5,180 nt of DNA from an uncultured Clostridia bacterium (GTDB lineage Bacteria > Bacillota > Clostridia > Oscillospirales > Ruminococcaceae): assembly GCA_947385505.1 (NCBI GenBank), contig CANDLP010000203.1:1-5180 (forward strand). The letters are read 5' to 3'. The notes beneath the pieces are model-generated. The model was not told where the DNA came from. It was given only the letters and a program-made list of their open reading frames with translations, and searched no databases. The position numbers were made by a program, and so were the translations under genes. Below are positions 1-5,180 of the stretch, piece after piece; the first letter of the stretch is position 1; every line of letters starts with the position of its first letter.

Positions 1-45
1 GATGACGCTCCGTGACTGGAGTTCAGACGTGTGCTCTTCCGATCT
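1..45. other. Illumina P7/TruSeq adapter with index (sequencing artefact)
   Basis: This is not genomic DNA. Positions 12-45 match the TruSeq read-2 adapter from GTGACTGGAGTT through to its terminal CTCTTCCGATCT. The bases before it fit the rest of the P7 primer: GAT at 1-3 is the end of the flow-cell sequence, and GACGCTCC at 4-11 has exactly the length and place of an 8-base i7 index. Biological sequence begins at 46. The adapter adds a false C-terminal tail (IGRAHV) and a false stop codon to the FtsA-like gene, and creates a spurious plus-strand reading frame beginning near position 2. Confidence 0.97.
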
Positions 46-2272
46 GAGGCTTTCCGTTAAGGGTAAGCGTCAGGGCGGGAACGATCTCTATAGTATCTTC
101 GTTTTCTTCCCCGTTATCTTCCGTTTTTTCGTCAAATCCCGCGACTCCGCCCGAATAAGCGGAAAACGCGCTTTCCGACCGCGGGGCGGGTTTATAATCG
201 ACTCCCGTTTCCGACACGCTTAAAGTCTCGGCTGTTGCCGCGGGAGCATTTTGACGTACCGATTCTGAGCGGCTTGGAGATATCGAACGGCTCTGCGTTT
301 CCGAAGCGTCGTTAAATGAGGAAGGATACGCAGAAGATGTGCGGCCGGGTTCAAATGTTTCGGCAGCATGCTCATCGGGTTTTGAGGAAAAGACTGCCTT
401 TGCCGCTTCATTGACTGCTCCAGAATAATCGGAGGATTGGGCTGAGGACGGAGTATAAGCGTTTTCCCTAACGGTCTTGCGCTCATTTCCCGACATAAGC
501 TTAAGAGTAATAATATCGCCGTCTGAAAGCAGCGAAGCCTCCTCCGCGTACTGCCCGTTAATTGCAAAGCCCTCGGAATACTCTATTCCAATGGAATTGA
601 GAAGATCGCCCAGAGTGAGTATTCCGCCCGTGGTTATCTCGTCCAAAGGCTGAATTTCGTACTGCATAGGCTTCTTAACGCCGTTAACATATGCTTCTAT
701 TCCGAATTTATACGCCTTGTCGCCGAAGCTTACGCTGCCCGAATGATACTTTCTGTAATTTATCTCGTTTTTCAGCACCGCTCTGGCATTTTCGCCGTTT
801 TTGGCGGGAGTGAACTGTATCTGATCCCCCTGCGTAACTATCGAAGTAAGTCCGCCGCCGTTTCCGTTTATTTTTATTTCCGCAGGAGTCATCATGGTGC
901 CCTTTCGGAACACTTTATTTCCGTTTACGGTGAAGGCGAGACCCTGTCCCGAATGACCCATGATATCTCCCGCCTTATAGCCCGCAAGAGACAATACCTG
1001 ATAAACGGTAAGCTTTTTGGTATCAAAAACTCTTATTTTCTTTCCGTTTACATTGATAACCGAGAAGTCATACCCCCTGTCTTCAAGGGCGGTAACGCCT
1101 ATACCCAAAGGAGTGATAAACTCCGCGCCCATATTAAAGTCACCGGTATCCACGTCCCTCAAGAACTCACCGCCGCCTACCGCAACTCTGTCCTCGTCAA
1201 TATCCAGCTTATCCGCTACAAGAGTGGTAAGACCTTTTATAAGGCTTCCGCCGCCAACCAAAAATACCGCCTGAGGAGAGCCGGAATTTATTTTTACGAT
1301 TGTTTCGCAAATGGTGGAGGCTAAATTATCCATACAGGGAAGTATTTTTTCGATAAACTCCTCCTGCGTCACCTGATGGGGAATACCGAAAATATCCTTG
1401 TATGTAAAGACCTCGTTATCCGACGAATCATGCTTCATCTGCTCCGCCACGGAAAAGTCCACAAGAAAGCTTCTTATTATTTCCTCGGTAATTTCGTCGC
1501 CCGCCACGGTAGCCATCGCATAAGCGATAATGGAGCCGTCCTTTGCTATAGCAATATCGGAGGTGCCCGCGCCGATATCCACCAGGGCAATATTTATAAG
1601 TCTTATTTCCGGGGGAATAATTACATTCATTGCCGCTATCGGCTCCAGCGTAAGGCTCTGAACCTCCAGCTTATTAAGCTCCATTACCGAGTAAAGGCTC
1701 TCCACAACAATACCCGGCAAAAACGCCACAACCATATCGATTCCCGCGGTATTTCCCTTATGCCCGTTAAGCGAAATCATTTTATAATCGTCAAGACGAT
1801 AAGTCACCACATTATGACCGACGCAGTAAAACAGGGTCTTCTCGTTCTGCATGCTTTCGTCAAGCTCGGCCTGTGCGGCGGATACCGTTTCCATTTCCAT
1901 TGAAGCTACCATTTCCTCGGTAATAATCTCGCTTCCCGAAACGTCAAATTCCTTGGAAATATTTACGGTTTTAAGAGCGCGGCCCGCGGCGGCAATGGAA
2001 GCCTTGCTGAGAGTTATGCCGTTGCGCTGTTCAAGCTTCTGCTTCACCTGCCCGACTATTTTTGCGACCTGCTTTATATCTTCTATTTGCCCGTCAACCA
2101 TTGCGCGGCGGGTATGAGGCGCAACCACACAGTCTATAACGTGGTATTTTTCGTCGGCCTTTTCGCCGAGAATACCGACCACGGAGCGGGTGCCTATATC
2201 TAAGGCAAATATTTTATCTCCCTGGGTCTCCTGTTTTTTGGCGGCCTTTTTTAAAATCTGATCAATATCCAT
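46..2272 (-). CDS. FtsA-like actin-fold ATPase with C-terminal beta-grasp-like repeats, 3' truncated
   Basis: This is a cell-division FtsA/PilM-type protein, a family of cytoplasmic ATP-binding actin homologues that link the Z-ring or other assemblies to the membrane. Visible nucleotide-binding motifs are phosphate-1 ALDIGTRS (23-30), phosphate-2 LVDIGAGTSDI (230-240) and the adenosine motif VFLVGGGSLIKG (336-347). The FtsA-type 1C subdomain fits between the first two, at about 100-190. The ATPase part ends near 400. It is followed by two segments with a ubiquitin/ThiS-like beta-grasp pattern, each opening with V-N-G and closing with G-D-x-I-type motifs (about 405-490 and 524-592). A Ser/Glu/Pro-rich linker (about 598-728) follows, then the start of a third V/L-N-G segment (LTLTLNGKP, 734-742). 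Residue 742 is the last genomic one; everything after it is adapter. The ATG has AGGAAGG upstream and no in-frame alternative close by. It lies 18 bases after the Rrf2 gene. With the long extension it is probably a clostridial paralogue rather than the ftsA of the division cluster, and its exact role is unknown. Confidence 0.88.
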
Positions 2273-2283
2273 TTGCGAATATA

Positions 2284-2290
2284 CCTTCCT
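2284..2290 (-). promoter_or_regulatory. Ribosome binding site of the FtsA-like gene
   Basis: AGGAAGG lies in the 18-base gap between the Rrf2 stop codon and the FtsA-like ATG and directly abuts the Rrf2 stop. The spacer to the ATG is 11 bases, slightly long. No in-frame ATG, GTG or TTG lies between it and the chosen start. The tight arrangement suggests translational coupling, although that is inference. Confidence 0.65.
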
Positions 2291-2719
2291 CTAAAACTTT
2301 ACTAATTTATCAAAGGTTTGCTTTTTAAGGTAATCCTTTACCATTTCCGTCACCTCGCCGAAGGCGCTGCGGTAATTGCAGGGCAGTCCGTCCGACTCGC
2401 AGTTACAGTTATAACCCTCGGAAAGGCACCTGCTGAAATGATATTCCCCTTCAACTATTTCCATTACATCATATATGGACAGCTCTCCGGTACGGGCTAT
2501 CAGGCGGTAACCTCCGTAGACCCCCTTATAGCTTTTGACAATTCCTCCGCTGACTAATTTCCTTAGTATTTTCAAGGCGAAGCGCAAAGGCACGTCCGTT
2601 CGCTCGGCAATGGTTCCCGCGTCTATACAGCCTCGGAAGGATTCGTTTTCCCTTGCCGCTTCTTTGGCCAAGGCGTCCACTATTCTGATAGCGTAATCCG
2701 TTTCAAGTGTTATGTGCAT
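2291..2719 (-). CDS. Rrf2-family transcriptional regulator with probable Fe-S cluster cysteines
   Basis: At 142 residues this has the normal length and layout of Rrf2 proteins (IscR, NsrR, RirA, CymR), which are dimeric winged-helix DNA-binding proteins. The N-terminus MHITLETDYAIRIVDAL matches the family's first helix. The helix-turn-helix covers about 35-58 (AGTIAERTDVP to ILRKLV) and the wing is VKSYKGVYGGYRLIA (61-75), with the characteristic GGY. Cysteines at 98, 105, 107 and 114 sit where IscR, NsrR and RirA carry their three cluster ligands, so sensing of iron, Fe-S status, nitric oxide or redox state is likely. Cysteine 31 is outside this cluster. The start ATG follows AAAGGTG (2724-2730) by 4 bases. 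The gene is 18 bases upstream of the FtsA-like gene, so that gene is its nearest candidate target besides itself. A 25-base perfect palindrome 52 bases upstream of its start could be its operator. The subfamily cannot be named from sequence alone. Confidence 0.93.
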   Translation of the reverse strand: MHITLETDYAIRIVDALAKEAARENESFRGCIDAGTIAERTDVPLRFALKILRKLVSGGIVKSYKGVYGGYRLIARTGELSIYDVMEIVEGEYHFSRCLSEGYNCNCESDGLPCNYRSAFGEVTEMVKDYLKKQTFDKLVKF

Positions 2720-2751
2720 AATTCACCTTTGTCTTTATCATATAAATTCAT

Positions 2752-2780
2752 ATAATACTGATTCCTTTCTGAAATATAGA
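2752..2780 (-). promoter_or_regulatory. Weak candidate promoter for the Rrf2/FtsA-like unit
   Basis: A TATTAT -10-like hexamer (2757-2752) lies 32 bases before the Rrf2 ATG, which would give a leader of roughly 25 bases. The hexamer 17 bases upstream, TCTATA (2780-2775), is a poor -35 and falls inside the 25-base palindrome, so a regulator bound there would overlap it. A second hexamer, TATGAT (2742-2737), is too close to the ribosome binding site to leave a leader. The region is very AT-rich, so chance matches are expected. Confidence 0.22.
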
Positions 2781-2847
2781 CGCGGTCTATATTTCATAGC
2801 CGGCTTCCGCCGGCTGCCAAAATCAAAGATTCTGGCAGAAACAGTAT
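2755..2847 (-). repeat. Cloverleaf-like nested inverted-repeat element between rpoD and the Rrf2 gene
   Basis: Positions 2766-2841 fold into a four-way junction using every base. The closing stem is TTTCT (2766-2770) with AGAAA (2837-2841). Arm A is 2771-2795, an 11-bp perfect stem with a GCG loop. Two unpaired bases (AT) follow. Arm B is 2798-2815, a 7-bp stem AGCCGGC/GCCGGCT with a TTCC loop. Arm C is 2816-2836, a 9-bp stem with an AAA loop and one non-Watson-Crick position (2820/2832). That position is A-C on the plus strand but a U-G wobble in minus-strand RNA, which supports folding as part of the rpoD-to-Rrf2 transcript. An outer stem, ATACTG (2755-2760) with CAGTAT (2842-2847), adds 6 bp beyond a 5-base bulge. 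No arm is followed by a run of U on either strand, so these are not standard intrinsic terminators. Possible identities are a REP/MITE-like palindromic element, a structured regulatory or processing RNA, or a cruciform-forming site. I do not recognise a named family. Confidence 0.8.
2771..2795. promoter_or_regulatory. Perfect 25-base palindrome, possible Rrf2 operator
   Basis: GAAATATAGAC and its exact reverse complement GTCTATATTTC flank a 3-base GCG centre. The length and symmetry suit a dimeric winged-helix regulator, and the site lies 52-76 bases before the Rrf2 start codon, where autoregulatory operators of this family usually occur. It does not match the spacing of the E. coli IscR type 1 site as I know it: the GAC/GTC half-sites here are 3 bases apart instead of 7. 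It is also arm A of the larger folded element, so it may act as RNA rather than as a protein-binding site. Confidence 0.35.
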
Positions 2848-2908
2848 AAACACAGATACAATATGTATAAGGACTTTCCTCAAAAATTACTTGATCAATA
2901 CAAAAATG

Positions 2909-3994
2909 TCAGTCAAGAAAATCCTTTAGCTTTTTGCTTCTGGTGGGATGTCTGAGTTTTCTGAGGGCTTTTGCCTCTATCTGGCGTATTCTTTCTCTTG
3001 TGACCTGGAACCGCTGTCCCACCTCTTCAAGAGTGCGCGGTCTTCCGTCGTCAAGACCGAATCGAAGTCTCAGCACCTTTGCTTCCCTATCGGTGAGCGT
3101 ACCGAGAACCTCGTCAAGCTGTTCCTTCAGAAGCGAAAGGGAAGCCACTTCCGCGGGAGCGGGCGCAAGCTCGTCGGGTATAAAATCCCCCAAATGGCTG
3201 TCTTCCTCCTCGCCGATAGGCGTTTCAAGAGAAACGGGATCCTGGCTAATCCTTATTATTTCCCTTACTCTGTCCACGGGCATATTAAGCTCGTTGGCTA
3301 TCTCCTCTACGCTGGCTTCGTGGCCGTTCTTGTGAAGAAGCTGGCTGGACACCTTTTTGACTTTGGTTATGGTTTCCACCATATGAACGGGTATGCGTAT
3401 TGTGCGCGCCTGATCGGCTATGGCTCTTGTAATGGCTTGTCTTATCCACCATGTGGCGTAGGTGGAAAACTTATAGCCCTTTCGGTAATCAAACTTTTCC
3501 ACCGCCTTGATAAGCCCCATATTACCTTCCTGTATAAGGTCAAGAAACTGCATGCCTCTTCCCACATAGCGCTTGGCTATGCTTACCACAAGCCGAAGGT
3601 TAGCCTCGGTAAGACGCTTTCTGGCAAACTGATCCCCCTGATTTTTACGCTGTGCAAGCTCTATTTCCTCCTCGGCGCTTAAGAGAGGAACCCTTCCTAT
3701 TTCTTTAAGGTAGATCTTTACGGGGTCGTCTATTGTGATACCCTCGCTGGAGAGAGCTACGTCAAGGTCGTCCTCCCCCGTAAAGTCCAATGCCGCGTCC
3801 AGATCTTCGTCGGTAATGAAGTCGTCGACTATATCTATGTTGTTTGTCTCAAAATCATCATAGAGACGATTTATCTGATCTACGTCAAAATTAAGGTCTT
3901 CCAGAACCTCGTTTATTTCTTTGGTTGTAAGCTTACCTTCCTTTTTACCGTGTTCAATAAGGTCGGTTATCATGTTTTTTCCGTTTTCCGTCAT
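2909..3994 (-). CDS. rpoD: RNA polymerase primary sigma factor RpoD/SigA
   Basis: This is the housekeeping sigma-70 factor, which directs RNA polymerase to -10/-35 promoters. All 361 residues are present, the usual size for Firmicutes SigA. The N-terminal part (1-88) contains a small helical segment ([20 protein letters not shown]) and an Asp/Glu-rich stretch at about 47-80, corresponding to region 1.1. Region 1.2 begins at [11 protein letters not shown] (90-100). Region 2 follows at about 127-200, with no long insert between 1.2 and 2. It includes the core-binding [19 protein letters not shown] (151-169) and the -10 recognition/melting segment [19 protein letters not shown] (174-192). Region 3.2, the sigma finger, is [20 protein letters not shown] (253-272). 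Region 4.2 has the -35-binding helix-turn-helix [20 protein letters not shown] (321-340). The start is set by AAGGAG 6 bases upstream. The gene lies 110 bases after dnaG and is probably co-transcribed with it; no convincing promoter or terminator was found between them. Confidence 0.99.
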   Translation of the reverse strand: MTENGKNMITDLIEHGKKEGKLTTKEINEVLEDLNFDVDQINRLYDDFETNNIDIVDDFITDEDLDAALDFTGEDDLDVALSSEGITIDDPVKIYLKEIGRVPLLSAEEEIELAQRKNQGDQFARKRLTEANLRLVVSIAKRYVGRGMQFLDLIQEGNMGLIKAVEKFDYRKGYKFSTYATWWIRQAITRAIADQARTIRIPVHMVETITKVKKVSSQLLHKNGHEASVEEIANELNMPVDRVREIIRISQDPVSLETPIGEEEDSHLGDFIPDELAPAPAEVASLSLLKEQLDEVLGTLTDREAKVLRLRFGLDDGRPRTLEEVGQRFQVTRERIRQIEAKALRKLRHPTRSKKLKDFLD

Positions 3995-4000
3995 TTTTTT

Positions 4001-4006
4001 CTCCTT
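4001..4006 (-). promoter_or_regulatory. Ribosome binding site of rpoD
   Basis: AAGGAG followed by six A residues and then ATG is a strong, optimally spaced Shine-Dalgarno site. It fixes the start at 3994 in preference to the in-frame internal ATG at residue 8 (MITDLIEHG), whose N-terminus would also resemble clostridial SigA proteins. Confidence 0.85.
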
Positions 4007-4104
4007 ATTTGATAATAAAACTTTTTATCCGGCAGAAATTGCAAAGCTTTATTGTCAATATTTTTTAAAGTCAGGACGACCGCATAAAAACAGCTTCCGA
4101 ATCA

Positions 4105-5162
4105 TTATCCTGTTCTTCTTTTCTCTTTCCTTATGCGCTCCATCTGTTCCAGCAACTCTTCGTTGCTCATTTCCTCCGGTTTTTTCCCGCCGTATTTGGC
4201 CCTTTGCTTCTCCAATACCCTGATATACTCCGATAATCGCTCCTTCTGATAAGGCAGCAGATTATTTTCGTTAATTATACCCGTTATTCTGCCCACTTCC
4301 TGCGCCGAAAATTCGTCTCCTATTGACGAAAGGTCAACCGAAACGCCTTTTTTTATACGCTTTGCAGCGATATTAAACACTCTTCGGTAAAATTCGTCGG
4401 AAAAATCCTCTTCCTTAACCCTTGACTCCACCTTATTAAGCATATCCGGCGAATGAAACAAAAACGCTATTATTCCCCTCTGCGCCTTTTGCTCCGGAGT
4501 CAGCCCCAACCCCTTCGGATTGTTTCTCGGAGGATTTATCAGATCTCTCCGCTCTTCCATACGGGCGCTGTAAGCCTTGGATCTTCTTCTGCTTTCCACC
4601 GCCTTTTCTATCTCTCCGGAATCAAGGCCGCAAAGCTTGGCGGTATCGCTTATGTATACCATACGGTCTATGCTGTTGTTTACCTCCGCCAGAAGGTTTA
4701 CCGCTTTTTTTAAATACGCCGCCTTTCCTTCGGGAGAGTCCATATTTAATCCGTCGGTAAGCTTTTGAAGCTCGAAGCTTATGGCACCGCCCGATTGAGA
4801 CAAAAGCATCCTGAAGCCGTCCGCCCCGTATTTTTTTACATATTCGTCCGGGTCTTTGGCTCCGCTCATTTTAAGCACCCTTGCGTCGACGCCCGCCTCG
4901 GAAAGCAGATTTATCGCTTTCATTGTAGCCTTTTGTCCAGCCCCGTCGCTGTCGTAGCTTATAACCACCTGTTCGCAGTACTGTCGCATCAGCCGCGCCT
5001 GTTCGGGGGTAATCGCGGTGCCCAAGGTGGCTACGGCGTTGTCGAAGCCTGCTTGATTCAGGCTTATTACATCCATATAGCCCTCGCACAGAATAAGGAA
5101 TTTTTCCTTTGTGTTTTTGGCAAAATTCAAGCTGAAAAGCCCGCTCCGCTTGTGAAACACAG
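4105..5162 (-). CDS. dnaG: DNA primase DnaG, C-terminal part, 5' truncated
   Basis: DnaG makes the RNA primers for lagging-strand replication and binds the replicative helicase through its C-terminus. About 352 residues are present, roughly the last 60% of a typical 590-600 residue protein; the zinc-binding domain and the N-terminal part of the catalytic core lie outside the window. The fragment opens in the conserved FHKRSGLF segment. The TOPRIM catalytic motifs follow: CEGYMDVISL (25-34, acidic residue E26) and SYDSDGAG (68-75, D70 and D72), then KDPDEYVKKYG (102-112). Numbering is from the GTG at 5160. The C-terminal helicase-interaction domain (about 220-325) begins near LTPEQKAQRGIIAFLFHSP, and a charged tail ends at RRTG. 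The GTG at 5160-5158 is an internal valine codon, not a start: the frame runs on through genomic bases 5161-5162 (the end of an N-C-T codon, compatible with the usual proline) into adapter. rpoD follows downstream, the standard neighbour. Confidence 0.97.
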
Positions 5163-5180
5163 AGATCGGAAGAGCACACG
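5163..5180. other. Illumina adapter remnant (sequencing artefact)
   Basis: AGATCGGAAGAGCACACG is the start of the standard TruSeq adapter read-through. It is the exact reverse complement of positions 28-45, so the window has artificial inverted ends. Genomic sequence stops at 5162. The adapter generates a spurious minus-strand reading frame beginning MCSSDL at the right edge. Confidence 0.97.

Noticed and set aside
2..223. Plus-strand reading frame at the left edge beginning MTLRDWSSDVCSSDL
   Set aside because: Its first residues are a translation of the sequencing adapter and the rest is antisense to the FtsA-like linker.
743..1903. Plus-strand reading frames of 193 and 175 codons opposite the FtsA-like gene
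   Set aside because: They are antisense to clear ATPase and module motifs, have low-plausibility compositions and no family resemblance.
2738..2797. Small minus-strand gene of 19 codons starting with ATG inside the folded element
   Set aside because: No ribosome binding site precedes the ATG, and the coding stretch is made of the inverted-repeat arm, so it is a by-product of the repeat.
2771..2837. Rho-independent terminator of rpoD
   Set aside because: The hairpins are strong, but none is followed by a T run on either strand; the bases after them are A/G-rich or start the next hairpin.
2766..2841. tRNA gene: the folded core is 76 bases long and cloverleaf-shaped
   Set aside because: It has no 7-bp acceptor stem, no T-loop TTC motif, no D-loop GG and no 7-base anticodon loop. 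The arm lengths (11, 7 and 9 bp with 3-4 base loops) are not those of a tRNA.
2948..3682. Long plus-strand reading frame of 244 codons opposite rpoD
   Set aside because: It is antisense to a complete, highly conserved sigma factor and shows no recognisable domain. It is a shadow of the coding strand's codon bias.
4030..4058. Promoter between dnaG and rpoD based on a perfect TTGACA at 4058-4053 (minus strand)
   Set aside because: No acceptable -10 lies 16-18 bases downstream; the hexamer there is CTGCCG. The hexamer is also part of a short dyad TATTG-A-CAATA in an AT-rich spacer, so chance is likely.
4871..5179. Minus-strand reading frame at the right edge beginning MCSSDL
   Set aside because: It starts in adapter sequence and overlaps the TOPRIM region of dnaG in another frame.
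28..5180. 18-base terminal inverted repeats suggesting a transposon or linear plasmid
   Set aside because: Both copies are Illumina adapter sequence, and each one interrupts a housekeeping-type gene in mid-frame.

Overview
The window looks like a chromosomal fragment of an anaerobic Firmicute of the class Clostridia, probably an uncultured gut-type member such as Oscillospiraceae or Lachnospiraceae. The evidence is a Firmicutes-type primary sigma factor without the long insert seen in proteobacterial RpoD, a dnaG-rpoD gene pair, a cysteine-containing Rrf2 regulator, and an unusually long FtsA-like protein of a type I associate with Clostridia. The taxonomy is inferred from family resemblance, not from a search.

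Both ends are artificial. Positions 1-45 are Illumina P7-side adapter with an 8-base index, and 5163-5180 is the reverse complement of the same adapter. Only 46-5162 is biological. Both outer genes are therefore cut, and their apparent ends (an adapter-encoded stop codon on the left, a GTG 'start' on the right) are false.

All four genes lie on the minus strand. In transcription order they are: the C-terminal half of DNA primase dnaG (5162-4105), the primary sigma factor rpoD/sigA (3994-2909), an Rrf2-family regulator with likely Fe-S ligands (2719-2291), and an FtsA-like actin-fold ATPase with appended beta-grasp-like repeats (2272-46, 3' end missing). dnaG and rpoD form the conserved replication/transcription initiation pair. 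The Rrf2 and FtsA-like genes are 18 bases apart and probably form a two-gene unit.

The most unusual item is the 189-base gap between rpoD and the Rrf2 gene. Positions 2766-2841 fold on paper into a four-way junction that accounts for every base: a 5-bp closing stem and three hairpins (11, 7 and 9 bp), 32 pairs in 76 bases. A further 6-bp outer stem extends it to 2755-2847. One pair is a wobble that forms only in minus-strand RNA, the direction in which the neighbouring genes are transcribed. None of the hairpins is followed by a U tract, so they are not ordinary terminators. The element may be a mobile palindromic repeat, a structured leader or mRNA-processing RNA, or (its perfect 25-base palindrome) an operator for the adjacent Rrf2 protein. 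No other gap exceeds 100 bases and no other RNA gene, CRISPR array or insertion sequence was seen.
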